A DNA stretch of 64,000 nucleotides from Malachius bipustulatus (taxonomy: Eukaryota; Arthropoda; Insecta; Coleoptera; Melyridae), in the NCBI GenBank assembly GCA_910589415.1, contig OU342635.1, positions 12,648,001 to 12,712,000 of the forward strand, written 5' to 3'. Positions 11,317 through 23,880 of the stretch are shown here, piece by piece. The notes beneath the pieces are model-generated. The model was given only the letters and a program-made list of their open reading frames with translations, was not told where the DNA came from and did no database searches. The position numbers and the translations under genes were made by a program. How positions within the stretch are numbered: position 1 is the first letter of the stretch; every line of letters starts with the position of its first letter.

Positions 11317-14300
11317 GTAACCCATGTGACCATGGCAAAACAACCCGGAAACAATCATGATTTCAGTAATTAATTGCAGTTACGTAAAATTTCCAAAAAC
11401 TGTTATGCCTTAAGACGCCATTTTCAGTAAAGATATGATCAGAGGCACTTAAGAGAAGTTATAAAAAATTATGTGCCTTCACAATTTTTTATCATTTAAT
11501 ATAATTTCGAAAATTGTTCCAAAAAATGCAAGTAAATTCGATTTAATTTATTGTAGTGTCAAGATGAGTGAAATATTAGTCAAACTAAAAAGAGACAAAC
11601 TTGTCTCAATAAACTTGAGGTGTTATACACCAGAAAATGTCGGCTTTAAGCCATCAAATTCTCGGTCTGAATTTAAACCATACCCTGTTTGAATCGTCTT
11701 AAAAGCTTGCCTTAAATCTTAAAGCCCAGATTACGACATGCTTAAGATAAATCATGCAAACAGACAAAAGAATATATTTTATTGTACATAGTAGACTTGA
11801 AATGATTTAATATTATAATCTACCGAATTGTACATTTCCAGACATTAAAAAAAATTAGATATAATTTTTTTTTAGAAACTCGGAATGGAATGTAACAATA
11901 TGTCATAATATCGTATACAATCTGGAGATCTTTGAATCTTCGCCAATTGACACTATCACATGCTACTTTGATGCCTGACGATTAGGGCAGTAAAATGATA
12001 CTATTGCTCTCTAGGAAGCAAAAGTGATTTTTTGGTTTATGTACGAAAAAAAATTAAAATGCAACTTTTGAGTAACAATTGCCGAAAAAAAAATTATGTG
12101 TCCAACTGATGGACAGTAAATGCGGATTCAATGCTTGGTTGGTTTTGCTCGACTGCGTCTCGGCTATGAAATTTAGCCGCGGCATTCGATCTGTAACTTT
12201 TCTGCCTAGTTAAACAAACAACTATTAAGTATCTGCCTCGATATTTGCACTGTTATTACGCAGAGGTTTATCTACTGCATTAATTTTTAATGGGAAAACA
12301 AATAAAAAAATAAGAATTTAGAAGTAGAGACTTTTCAGGTTATGCTTTCTATTTTTTGCGTTTATTTACTTAAATTGCATACATTTTGGTTCAAAACATT
12401 TGTCGGAAAATTAAAGGCGTGAGTTCAAAAGGGTGTAATATAACTCAGCTTTTGTGAGCGCTAATTTAATAATTTGTTTCATATGACATTGACAAAAATT
12501 TAAAGGTTGCATGAGGTTTTTCGCTCTTTATTTCTACTATTGGGAAAATTGGCGGCATTTTGAAAGGACATTTCAAATTATCAATATTTTCTACATACAG
12601 GAGGCATGGACGAGGCTCTAAATAAACCGTAAAAAAAACGGCATTATGTGATGAAAAAAAAACATGAAAAAGAGTAGCAATGTGATAAAAACCTTTATTT
12701 TACAAAACTAAGCCGATAACATAAAAACAATAGAAACCATAATAATTGTTTAGAAAGTCACTCCTCCTATACGGTACTTCCGAGGGTGATTCAGGCTGCC
12801 AATAAACTTTATTTTGCTACTCTTTTTCATGTTTTTTTTCATCTTAAATTGCTGTTTTTCTCGGAAACTGTTCACATTAGAACTTTTGACCAACAAAACA
12901 TCGAAAGCATTAGCGGTTTAAGACGTGCTTTCAAAAGGCCAATTTTTTGCAGTTTCGTATTGAAACACACAGATCAAAAAACCTAACGCAACCCTTAAAT
13001 TTCCGTCACTGTTATATAAAAATATTAAATCTGCGCTATTAAAAAACAGTCACATTCCTGAGGTATCGTCAAAAAAAATTACAAAAAACATCCTTTGAAA
13101 CAGCCTAGGTATATCCTGGTTTGCGTTTAGAATGTTCCTGGCTTTATTATATTTGCATGGTAGAAAAAAAAACCCGAAACGGTTGATATGTGACATCAAA
13201 AATCTTTGGTTGAAAATGATGAGAAATTCAAAATGACGATGAAATTAAATTTCAATTTCATGTGTTTCTCTCATAATATACCTACTAATTATCCCATAAA
13301 AAAAATCAAAAAGACGTTTAAATAAAGTTCTTAAAAGGACGGTTAAAAAAATAGATAATGGCTTTTTTACAACGTTTAACATAGCATAGCTGTTTAGTAT
13401 AACGCAAAATTTTAGCTAAGGAAAATTGTTAAAACGCCAATGCTAAGACATTGCACATGACACTGTAAAGTTTCACCGCATTTAAAATGAGCAACACCAG
13501 CCTGACCTGAAAAGTGCTGCTCTCTTAATGACAGACGTGTCTTGTGTTTTGGACTAGGTAAGTAATCATCTATCGACTAAAAGGCTTCCTCCGCCTAAAA
13601 ATAGAACCCTCTAACATCATCACAACAGAAAACAACACATCGTTAAAATAGCCACGGTTACTTGGTAATTTCCACCTGAAGGTGTCATTATTGTAATAAA
13701 GCGTTAAAAACCGAACATTTCTATCACTGTGACGTGTGTAAGTATAGAAGTAGGTACAAGTAAGCGATGTGGCAACATCGATACTGTACGTACATATGCT
13801 TATTGCCACACAATCATTACTATTGGTCAAGACGAATGCGAATTATTCTGGTGGTATCCTATTTCACTTGTGTGCAAATAATAGTATATTGCAATTATCG
13901 TTGATTTCGTTTTACGTTACGTAACTGCGTATTTATTTATTTATTTACTAATGAACAAATATTTCACCTTGATGAGTCTTACCTAGATAGACCCACGGAC
14001 CTAAAAGTTATATCAGGGGCGACAGAGAATCTAAATAGAAGGAGTAGGTTTAAATATTCTTTCATGAGATTTCTGGAGGCGAGCGAAACCGAAATTTTCA
14101 ACATTTTTATTCGATAGAGGTGGTCTGCATTCTTAATGCCTAAACTTACCTGCATCTTAATTTAATTTGGAAAAGTCCAGATCCCATTAAAGCGATTTTT
14201 AGGTCACCTGGCCTTGATTACGCTCAATTCATGTAAATAATAACTATTGTTAAACTAAACATTCATATAGAAACCTTCGTTTAAAAGCAACCTTTATAGC

Positions 14301-14732
14301 CTATTAGTCTATTCTATGGATAATGCATTTCAATTCATTTCCATTGATTATCGTCCAGTTACAATACCCACTGCTCATCGATTTCTGATGGTAAAGTATA
14401 AATAAACAATTCGAGAGTCTTTTACCTGAATCCTGTTCAACTCGATAAATTCCTATACCAACAGTAACATTACAATACGTAATTATTATTAGTTAACTGA
14501 TAAAACAGTTAGGTGCCTATCATTGTGGTTACCTACCGAGGCTCAAAGCAAAGGTTGTATAATAATTATTAAGCTATATAATTTTTCTATACGACACAAC
14601 GTGACTGACTAATTCATTAGTAAATATGATAATAATTATTGTTAAATGTTGGGTAAACAAAAGTGGTTTAAATAAAACGCATTTCTTCTATATCCACATC
14701 GTATTTACAACTTTAAGATTTTTCATCTTGTA
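11317..14732. other. Intronic DNA with one small inverted repeat
   Basis: AT-rich, with no recognised gene. A 24-bp inverted pair (CATGAAAAAGAGTAGCAA near 12664 and its complement ending near 12832) bounds a possible MITE of about 170 bp. A (TATT)n run is near 13930. Open frames here (for example 12786-12986 and 13570-13830) show no motif. Confidence 0.45.
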
Positions 14733-16726
14733 TACAGGTGGTCCATCAGTTACGTCCATCCGCGCAAAAAAAATTACAATTTGGTATGGTAAAGTGGTAC
14801 AAAAAGTTTTCTTCCATATACTATTCAAAAATCCAAACCGCGCTAAAAAGAAATATTTACCTGCAGGGTTCTAATTAAACCAAATACACTACGTAAAAAC
14901 GAAAGTGTCGAATCCCAAAATTTTGCCTCATTTTCTCAAAAATCAAAAAAAATTCTCGAGTCCAAGGCGGTTCGAAAGTTAAACCCTCTCTACTATTTTG
15001 CTTTATCGAATTTAAACTCGAAAAAACTGTCAACAAATTTTTACAAATAATTTTTTCTTGGAAGTGTCCAAATTTTCTATTTAACAGGATCGGAAACAAT
15101 TGTTTGGTCGTGAAGATCACAACTTTTTTTCTCACCAACCTATTTTGGAAATTTACCCAAGCTTCATAGTTGAAGATGTAACTTCAGGCAAGAAAATCCA
15201 GGGCCGAAAACAGTTTAAAAATTTTCTTGCCGATATGCGAGCTGCACGTTTTCAGGAGGATTTGTAAGGATGGTTACATAAAATCTAACAATCTAGCTAG
15301 TTTCAGTCAAGTAGTATGATCATTAGAATTTCGGTAACGATTGCAAACCATTCAAAGTTAAGAAAGAACGCGGATTCCCCCTGAAAACGTGCAGATACAG
15401 GGTGTACCAGCTCGATTTAGACAACGGTAAGGGCCGTGTAGGTCTCGTCAAGACGAAACGTTTTTTTATTTGAAGTTTTTAGATTTGGACCTTCGTTGCG
15501 GAAATATGGCCGACTTCCGGTTTTTAGTTTTTTGACTCCAGTTTCGGCATTTTTAGGTTCTCGCCCAAACTGAAGCTAGTTTTGGAAACTCCTTAGCTTC
15601 AGTTACAACTTTCATATTGAAGTCAAGGTTCTATCTCTGTTGGATTCAAAATGGCGACATGCCCAAAACTTTAAATTTTAAGTCTTTGAATCAATAAAAT
15701 TGAATTAAATTGAAAAATTGAGATTTTGAATCCAACAGAGATAGAACCTTGACTTCAATATGAAAGTTGTAACTGAAGCTAAGGAATTTCCAAAACTAGT
15801 TTCAGTTTGGGCGAGAACCTAAAAATGCCGAAACTGGAGCCAAAAAACTAAAAACCTGAAGTCGGCCATATTTCCGCAACGAAGGTCCAAATTCAAAAAC
15901 TTCAAATAAAAAAACGTTTCGTCTTGACGAAACCTACACGGCCCTTACCGTTGTCTAAATCGAGCTGGTACACCCTGTATAATAACTTGTTTATCCCATA
16001 TTATCAAGAAAATTCTAAGGTGTTCACAAATGAAAGTTTGTACGGAAAAAATCGATTTTCATTCAATTTCCCTCGCAAAGCCTGTTGCGAGGATTCCTGG
16101 ATTTTCTTGCCTGAAGTTTCAGCTTCACTATGAGGTTTAAGTTTCCAAAATCTGTTATCGAGGAAAAAAGTAATGATCTTCCAGAGAAAACAGTTGATTT
16201 TTTGATCGAAAATGTAAAAACCGTCTCGAGGTGAAACATCAAAACTTACAAGAAAAATTTATTTGTAGATAACTTGTTGACAGTTATTTTGAGTTCAGAT
16301 CCAATGAAGCAAAAAAATAACAGATAGGGCTGCTGATATGCGAAAACAAAATTGAAATCTCTTGGGAATACAGAAAGTTCTCCCTAATTAAAATCGGGCA
16401 AAAATTTTGGGGTGAACCTTTCATTTTTGCCTAGTTATTTTATTTAAATAAAGCCAGGTAATAATCAGTTTTTTAATATTTCTTTTCAGAGATTTAGATT
16501 TTATTAATCAATTTTCACCGATGTTTGGGAGAAAACTCGTTTTTTTTTTCTACTTTCCACTTTTGCCACCAAATAACAGTTCTTTTCGCCGGTGCCCGAA
16601 CGAAAAAATAAAAATAAACTGATGGGGCCTATATTAATTACAGCAATCCTCAAAGTTTCATTTTTAATCTTTAAAATTAACCTCTATTTCTCGGGTGGAC
16701 ATACCTAACTGATAGACCACCCTGTA
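14733..16726. mobile_element. Foldback element (TACAGG(G)TGGTC ends), interrupted by another foldback
   Basis: The left end TACAGGTGGTCCATCAGTTA (14733) pairs with the right end, which reads TACAGGGTGGTCTATCAGTT on the opposite strand (16726). The arms continue to pair inward as far as the AAAATCCAGG/CCTGGATTTT blocks near 15200 and 16100. The centre is occupied by a second foldback at 15396-15979. The arms are more diverged than those of the inner element, so this is the older insertion. Confidence 0.75.
15396..15979. mobile_element. Nested foldback element (TACAGGGTGTACCAG ends)
   Basis: A 584-bp near-perfect palindrome. TACAGGGTGTACCAGCTCGA at the left is mirrored by TCGAGCTGGTACACCCTGTA at the right. 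Arms of about 255 bp are nearly identical, which suggests recent origin or gene conversion. It lies inside the older foldback 14733-16726 and is non-coding. Confidence 0.88.
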
Positions 16727-17969
16727 GGTACAACCCGATGAAATTCATGTATTGGAGCCCAAACCGATTGAAATTGGAGCGAGAAGATAAGTTCCTGAAC
16801 CGGAAATACTTAACTAGATAAGCGCTTTGGAAGTTTTCTAAAGGGGGACTATATGAAAGGTTTAAAGGGATTTCCAGTAACGGAATCTGAACGGATGAAA
16901 TTCTTATGCAACTAAGGCTTTGTTATTTTAATTAAAATTAGTTTCTTGAGCATAATATCATAATGAGAAAAACTTCAAAAAAGTAAAGAAACGAGGTTAA
17001 ACGTGTGTTCTCATTCGCTTCCAAAGACCCTAGACATTAGCAGTTCCTGATAGAGTTATCAATGTCTACGTGATGGTTAGCTTATCCTTTATACCGTTAT
17101 AGTCTTCGTACACATACTTCCTATGTATAGTCCAATACCAACTTGAGTGCCTTGATACCTTATCTGGACTGCTTTCACATAGGTTTACAAAATTACCGTC
17201 ATCTTTATCAATAGCAATAATAGCCATGCTATTGTTCAAATTTAAACGAAGCATTTACACAATGAATATCTTATTCATGTTTAATATTCCTATGATCGGC
17301 TGCGATATGAGTATTATAGTTTGTTTTGGAAATTTAAAGATCATGTTTACATTATAACTGGCTTATTATAAGAAAAGTACATGGAACTCATTATAACTTA
17401 TCAAGTTACCTAGTCGGTCGGTTTATACAATTCGTACATGCTTCGCATGCTTTAGAATATGATTTTATTGTTTCTCCTTGAAACTATAAGAGAGTATAAT
17501 GAGAAGATTACATTTATGTCAAGAAATAATTTTCAAAATTATTACTTTGGAAACAATTTAGGTACTATAAACTTTTTTTGTCCTCATTTAGAGAGAGACC
17601 TGATCCGTATTCTTCTGCATAATGTGAATTTTCGAATCATTAATCACATTTATTAATCATGATTCGTGTGATAGGATAAAAACTATAATAAAATAGAGCG
17701 AGCAGAAGCAAAAGAACACATCCAGATATTCAAAGCTTATATGCTTCATGAATGAATTTGATTGCATCAAAGGAATGGGGTATAAGGGGATTACTGATTC
17801 AACAGAACAGGTTACTTGGAATCATGATCAGATATTTAGGTAGATATAACCAAAAGATCGATTACATAAATAACAACGTCAGAAAAAAATCAATAATTGA
17901 GTAGATTTTCAAAATGAGTTTTGTCCAATTTTTAGAAATTGCGCTAGAACTTGAAAAAGTATTCACTGA
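16727..17969. other. Intronic DNA, nothing recognised
   Basis: AT-rich sequence. Open frames at 17066-17254 and 17459-17656 show no conserved motif and no splice-consistent context. Confidence 0.45.
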
Positions 17970-17973
17970 CTGG

Positions 17974-18123
17974 TGTTGTGGTGTTACGGCTGTTACGGCT
18001 GTTACGGCTATCTAGTTCTAGTTACGCGAGGACTAGAGCACGAGACCGGAACCGGACGTCTTGGTTTAAATAAATAACTCCTCTTGAGTGGTTCCCCGAC
18101 TCTCGGTGGCAGTCATCTTAACA
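17974..18123 (+). mobile_element. Possible solo LTR (150 bp) with 4-bp target duplication
   Basis: The segment starts TGTTGTGGTGTTACGGC and ends CATCTTAACA, giving TGTT…AACA termini, and is flanked on both sides by CTGG. It contains three tandem GTTACGGCT units (about 17982-18008) and an AATAAA-like signal near 18069, as an LTR might. Composition differs from flanking DNA. A 4-bp duplication would fit a Ty3/gypsy-type element. No second LTR or internal region is present. Chance agreement of a 4-bp flank cannot be excluded. Confidence 0.4.
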
Positions 18124-18282
18124 CTGGGTAGCCATCAACAAGCCATTAATAAAAGCATGCTAATAAATTGAGTCAATACTATTGTGTTCAGACTTATTGT
18201 TTCCTATAAAAGTTAGAAAATTAGCAAAATGTAGCCATTCAAAGCTGAAATTTTCCCTGAAAAACTTATTCTATTCAAATAC

Positions 18283-18466
18283 CTGGTATAATGTAAGGAC
18301 TAGGAGAAGGCGACGGTTGCCAGTACGAAGGAGTGATCGAAGGGTAAGAATGCTTCTGAGTACGACTCTTCATCGTCATGGCACAACCACCGTAATCCTC
18401 GAAATCATCCCCGTGAGGCAGGGCACCGTTTTCATCCGCCCCGTAGCGTCTCTGTACCGCGTTCAT
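18283..18466 (-). CDS. Candidate alternative first coding exon of the CELF/Bruno gene
   Basis: A minus-strand open frame starts at an ATG at 18466 and runs 61 complete codons plus one base to a consensus donor (CCAG|GTATTT). The peptide begins MNAVQRRYGADENGALPH, contains an acidic patch (GDDFEDYGG) and ends in a Ser/Pro/Tyr-rich tail (PSPSPSPYIIP). An in-frame TGA sits five codons upstream, and a G lies at -3 of the ATG, so this is a credible start. The final G joined to the exon at 2787 gives …YIIP-ERKLFVG, the same phase as the normal splice. The surrounding DNA is much richer in GC and CpG than its neighbours and codon choice is balanced, unlike intronic noise. If it is real, the product has RRM2 and RRM3 but no RRM1. 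I do not recognise the peptide itself. It could belong to an unrelated gene, since phase agreement alone has a one-in-three chance. Confidence 0.55.
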
Positions 18467-18900
18467 CCCTTCACTGCATCACCTCATTACCACCGAAGAT
18501 CCATTCCCCAACAATCGTTGGAGCGGTGAAAATCACTTTCGCGACTGCAGACGAAAAACTCCACTACCTGGTACTGGTGCTTACTGATAACCCGGGTTAC
18601 TACTTACTACCACTCATCGCGCGATAATCGTGAATTCCGTTTTTCCGCGGCCTGGGGCCAGCTTCGCAAGTTAACGTTTACGTGCGAACCGCACCGTGCC
18701 TCGAACCGCTGCCGACAGTGGCTTATTACTGGGGGAACGAGGAACGAGCCGTCCGAAGCCCGTACCAGAGAGACTAATGTTGCGTGTGACGAATACTGAT
18801 GGTTATGCATATCCGACAATAGAGTCACCTCTTATCGGTATTCAATTTGTCGTGTCGTATAGTCGCACTGGTGGAAGTCGGCGTCATCATGCCGGTAAAT
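18467..18900 (-). promoter_or_regulatory. GC/CpG-rich island: candidate internal promoter and 5' UTR
   Basis: About 430 bp directly upstream (minus-strand sense) of the candidate start codon at 18466 are rich in GC and CpG (for example CCGCGG near 18646 and CGCGCG near 18619), whereas flanking DNA is AT-rich. No transposon feature is visible. Initiator-like TCAGT motifs occur on the minus strand, but no obvious TATA box sits at a matching distance. A two-codon upstream ORF (ATG CAG TGA) lies just before the main ATG. The promoter role is inferred from composition and position. Confidence 0.4.
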
Positions 18901-19480
18901 AAATACACACACATACACCTTCTATTGAAAAGCCAGGCGCGACTCGTCCGTTGTCTTCTTTCCACCCACGATACTGTAGCTTTGTAATATTATTGTAATC
19001 AACAAATCAACTATAATCATGCAGATAGCAGATATTGAATTTCGTTTGCTTGTGCTGAAAAAATGCCATTGTCTATAGGGTTAATCTTCTTGAGCATACT
19101 TGCCAAGGTATGTCGCGTTCCAAATGTTGCCATGGTAACATTAACGCGTACTTTCAAAATAATGCTCATGGAGTGTCTACCTATGGACTTCCTAGGCATA
19201 GTCTAGGTAGGTATTATGATTCCGAGGCGTTCCTTGACACGTAATTTGTTTACTACTCTGGATTAGTATTTACCCAAACTCAAGAAATAATGCCACAAAA
19301 TTATTGTGTATACCATTATGATTCTCAAGGACACCATTTTAGAGGGCTCGCTCTAATTTTTCTGTAATTTTACCCACTTATTTATAAATTATTGAAATGC
19401 CCGAAACATTTTTTGGCAGTTCATGATAAAAATCGACTTTGCCCAATACATTATTGAAATCTTTCAATAAAAAATAAGAC
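18901..19480. other. Intronic DNA between the GC island and the transposase remnant
   Basis: No gene was recognised. Some of the right-hand part may be the 5' untranslated end of the pogo-like transposon that follows, but I could not identify its terminal repeat. Confidence 0.35.
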
Positions 19481-20435
19481 TTCACAGTTGAAAATGGAGG
19501 ATCAATACGGCAGGCTGGGAGAAGGTGCAACATACCAGAGTCTTCGATTCGAAAAAGAAAAAAATCATATGACAATGGACTTGATGTGGTAGGACCACAC
19601 ATTGGCAAGTACTGTGTCTTTTCACCCGTCCAGGAAAAGGAGTTAAAAGACCACGTTCTTAAGTTGGCCAAACTTTACCATGGAATGACTAAGGTTCAAC
19701 TCAGAAAATTGACTTTTTCCTTTGCCGAAGCCAAACAAATAAAACACAACTTTAAAGCGCAAACAAAAATGACCGGAAAAGATTGGTATTATGGATTCCT
19801 CAAGAGAAACCCAGAGATAACGCTAAGAAAACCGGAACCAACTAGCATCAATCGAATATCTGCTTTTAATAAAGACCAGGTCTCCACGTTCTTTCAAAAC
19901 CTTATGAGCTTATACGATAAATTCAAGTTTAAGGAGGCTGCAATATTTAACGTAGACGAGACTGAAATATCTACGGTACAAAAGTCATGCAAGAGACTCG
20001 GGCCCAAGGGGGTTAAGAAATTTGGAGCTAAGACATCTGGTGAAAGAGGAAGGATTGTTACTGTTATTTGCTGTTTTAATACTTCCGGAACCTGCTATGT
20101 GCCACCAATGTTCATTTTTCCTCGCTGTAGAATGACAAATACCTTAACCAAGAATGAACCACCTAACGCAGTTTATTCCTGTTCAAAAAGTGGCTGGAGC
20201 AATGAAGAGCTTTTTTACCAGTGGCTAGAACACTTTCATAAAACTGTAAAATCATCGAAAGATGAACCTATATTATTGCTCCTGGACAATCATTCCAGTC
20301 ACATTTCTCTACCAATTTTTGACTATTGTTAAAGAATATGGAATTGTTCTTCTCACAATACCCCCTCATACATCCCACAGGCTTCAGCCTTTGGATATGA
20401 GTTTTTATGGTCCATTAAAATCAGCGTTTAACAAG
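19481..20435 (+). pseudogene. pogo/Tigger-like transposase, N-terminal part (HTH-psq and DDE)
   Basis: The reading frame carries a psq-type helix-turn-helix (GGSIRQAGRRCNIPESSIRK, about 19495-19560), a CENP-B-like second HTH region (KDWYYGFLKRNPEITLRKPE, about 19772-19831) and a DDE endonuclease core: the first Asp in IFNVDETE (about 19945-19968) and the second in [10 protein letters not shown] (about 20273-20302), followed after a frameshift by [14 protein letters not shown]. Stops lie upstream of the HTH. One extra T near 20332 breaks the frame right after FDYC. At 20435, after SAFNK, the gene is cut by a 6-kb insertion; it resumes in frame at 26475. It encoded a cut-and-paste transposase and is now inactive. 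The flanking terminal repeats were not identified. Confidence 0.85.
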
Positions 20436-20879
20436 GTCTCGCTTCCTCGACCTTGGCCTGCCGGCGGCTTCGGGCCTTCGGCCCTCAATGGCGGGCCTTC
20501 GGCCCGTTTTGTCAGTAGATCCCCGTCAAAGTTAGAATTTTTCATGCTTTTTTCGTGTTACCTTTTTTTCTATGTCGCTACACGGCACTGTGATCAGTAG
20601 ATTCCGCGTCGTAGTTAAAATCTACCATTCATCTCTGTTTGTGTTATTTTTTTCTATATCGCTCCTGAAGGACCAATATGGGAACTTCCGAGATCGCGCG
20701 TAAAAGTTAGATTCGCGTCAAAGTTAGTCACGCGTTAGCTAACACGGCGGGCTAGAAAGAGAGAGGAGAGAGAGAGAGAAGGGAAGGAGGGGAGCGGTGC
20801 GACTAAAAAAGAGTGAACGAACGTGGTGTTGCGGAGCCTGGGCCGTTTGTCAGTTTGTCTTTTTCGCTTTTATTTTCCG

Positions 20880-23260
20880 ACAAAATGGCGTCCAAATATC
20901 AGATTATGTGGTAAAACATTGGAAAACGGGCGTTACGAACAAAGGAAATAATTTTTTTTTAACTCTTAAAATCAAAATGGCGGTCAACTTGTAATTTTGA
21001 CGTAACAAAGAAACTCAAAATTACGATCCTATTGTGAGAAAAAAACAAAAAGAAAATTTAAAGTGTCACTTCTCAAACGTCAAAATCGAAAGTAATTGAA
21101 AAACATCATTTTTTCTCTGTAACAAAATTCATTTTGGTAGCGGTTTAATTTGTGGTTGAAATAATTTTTGCCGTTTTCAAATTGAAGAGAATACCCACGA
21201 TTCGACCCTGACCGTGAAAAAAGAATGACAAAACAATCGAAAGTGTCAAATAAAAAATGCCAAATGCGAAAAATCTCGAACGAACTCCTTTGTTTTTCAG
21301 CAAAACAAATCGCTGTGACGTTAAAAGTCGCGATAAATTTTTTTTTTGTAATTCAATAAGAAAGGCATTACCCTTAACTTGAGCGTGGTTGTAAAAAAAA
21401 ACTCGAAAAAAAACGAAAATGCGACTTTTTAAACGTCAAAGTCCAAAAATTGGGAGCCAAAATCGGCCATTTTCGAAAATTTACAGCGTCGCCATTTTGG
21501 AAATTTAAGCAGCAAAAATTGAAAATTTCGACACAGCAACTCTTCTACTAAACTGCTAAAATGATCCTGGATTCCTGATGTACGGAAATTACCGAGAAAA
21601 AAATTTTCGAAATATAGCTGATTTTCATTGATTTTGCTCGGAAATGTGAAAATTTTAAACGGCAAATTGTACTGCTCGAACGTTTTTGACCGTAACTTTG
21701 GCCATGTCGGTCGGGGGATGACCGAAAAGGTATCAACGTGTAGCTGAGAAACGGTTTTTGAAGACTGCAAAATTTCATCGCAATTGACGTAACCGTCTGT
21801 CACTTATAAGCTGTCAAAGTCGATTTTTTTTATTTTTTTTTGCGAATTTTCAAAAGCGTCTGTAGCGGCCATTTTGGAAAATTTTGCGATCGCAATTTCA
21901 CGTTACGCTTCTTATCGACGAACTCTGTCGACCGAAAAAAAAAAATTCCCAGAAAATCACACCGTTTCGGAGAAAACGACGAAACAAATTGTGATCAAAA
22001 AAATTCGCTTTCGAAGATCCCTTTCGATTTTTTGAGTAAAAAAGGAAAAAATAGAATCGGCTGAAATTCGCAGCTTGGCACGTCGTGAGCGCCGTGAATT
22101 CGGATCCGAAATCCGTTTTTCGTTTGCGTGCATATTTCCGGAGAAAATGGCGTCCAAATATCAGGTTTTGCTGAAATTTGGCGAACACGACCGAGGAAAT
22201 GAATTTTGCCGATTCGGAAAATCAAGATGGCGGAATTTTTGTAATTTTACCGGAACGAAAAAACTCCGATCTACAACACACTCACGAAATGTTTTTGGGA
22301 AAAGAATTGAAACTGTCATTTAAAAAATGTCAAAATTGAAAAGTTGGAAGAAATCGGAAAAAGACACGTGTTTTTGCACACAAAAAAATTTAGATAAAAT
22401 CGAAGAATCAAGATGGCGGCCAGATTCTGGTTTCGTCGTACAGGCAAAATGTTCGGCAATGACATATTGATGCAAGAGCCGAAGAAAAAATTGCAACTGT
22501 CATTTTTCAAACGTCAAATTCAAAAATTTTGATTTCGATTTCTCAACTTTGACGTTTAAAAAGTCCCAGTTTGAATTTTTTTTCGAGTTTTTTTTCAAAA
22601 CCACGTACTAGTTAATAGTATTGCCGTTATTCTGACATTAAAAAAAAAATTGTATCGCGAGTTTCAAGGTCGCCGAGATTTTTTTTGTTGAAAAAAAAAT
22701 ACTTTTTTTCGGGTTTTTCAAGTTTGACATTTATTAAGTGACATTTTCGAATTCGCTGTCATTTTTTCTGCATAGCCAGATGAGAGTCGCAAGTAATGTC
22801 TTTATTTTGACACCGCCAAAAATAATTCAATCACGATTTATACCGTCACTATAATGACATTTGGTAAAAAGAAAAACAATTTTTCTCAATATTCATGAAT
22901 TTGACGTTTAAAAAAAATGACAGTTGCAGTTATCCGGGATAGCTCTTGCACCAATATGTTATTGCTGCACATTTCACCTTTACGAGGATACCAAAATCTG
23001 GCCGCCATCTTGATCCTTCGATTTTAATTAAATGTTTTCGTGTGAAACAACACGTGTTTTTTTCCACTTTTCGATTTTGACGTTTCAAAAGTGCCAGTTC
23101 GGATTAGTTTTTCGAAAATATTTCACAGGGGTGTAGTAGCCGGGAGTCTCTTCGTTAAGCTAAAATTACAAAATAGCCGCCATCTTGATTCTTCGAATCG
23201 AAAAAAATTATTTCCTTCGGTCGCGTTCACGGAATTTCCGCATACGTAATATGACATTAA
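20880..23260. repeat. Diverged direct and inverted modules inside the 6-kb insertion
   Basis: AAAATGGCGTCCAAATATCA occurs near 20883 and again near 22145 (direct, about 1.26 kb apart). The stretch 22180-22540 (AAGATGGCGGCCAGATTCTG) has a diverged inverted counterpart at about 22905-23250 (CAAAATCTGGCCGCCATCTT). The 21380-21440 block reappears inverted near 22545-22610. Open frames here (for example 21898-22188 and 22075-22323) are by-products of this repeat and not genes. Confidence 0.7.
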
Positions 23261-23559
23261 GTTCTTTACTCTATTTTTCACGGCTCATTTTTCAAATTTT
23301 GCAAATAATAATCACTCCAAATTATTAGTGAAAGACCAATAGTACATCGCAATTAATTGTAAAAATAATTATTAAAAAAATGCATAAGAAAAAACAGAAA
23401 TTAGCCCGAACAGGATCGGCGCATGCATAACCATCATTATAATAATTAATTAATGAAAGCGGGGCAACAAACGACCGAGCCGCCGCTCCGGCAGGTCAAA
23501 ACTTCATTAATAGTTTCCCGACGACGGCGAAATGCCGAAACGTATTATTAACAATTTCA

Positions 23560-23880
23560 TATAAATTGTCATATCTTCGTTGTTAAATGACCAATGTGGA
23601 TAATTTTTTCACCATCATTTACGTTAATTAATTGTCGTTGCGACTGTCCTTTTAATTTTCCCAATCGTGCATAAAGAAGAAGACAAAAAAAAATAATAAA
23701 AAATTAATTTATCGATTTTTTAATAAAAATAAAAGTGTAAGCTAATTTTCGAGCAGCGAGGAAATTTTTTATTTTTCGTTTAAAGTACCTACATAATCGA
23801 GATGAATTGAAGCCAAAACTTCAAATTTAGTGTTGAAGAAAAAAAATCTGACAAAAATTCAACTGTGTCATCGATGGGGG
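23560..23880 (+). repeat. Core repeat shared with the insertion at 36.6-37.9 kb (copy 1)
   Basis: Blocks such as ATTAATTGTCGTTGCG, AAGTGTAAGCTAATTTT and TTTTTCGTTTAAAGT occur in the same order at 36890-37210, with moderate divergence. Non-coding. It links the two unclassified insertions as one family. Confidence 0.7.

Noticed and set aside
18690..18730. Minus-strand GGTTCGAGGC as a tRNA B box
   Set aside because: No A box at the right distance and no cloverleaf; it lies in a CpG-rich island where such words are expected.
21429..22510. Cluster of short overlapping frames on both strands
   Set aside because: They arise from the diverged inverted modules of the 6-kb insertion and contain no protein motifs.
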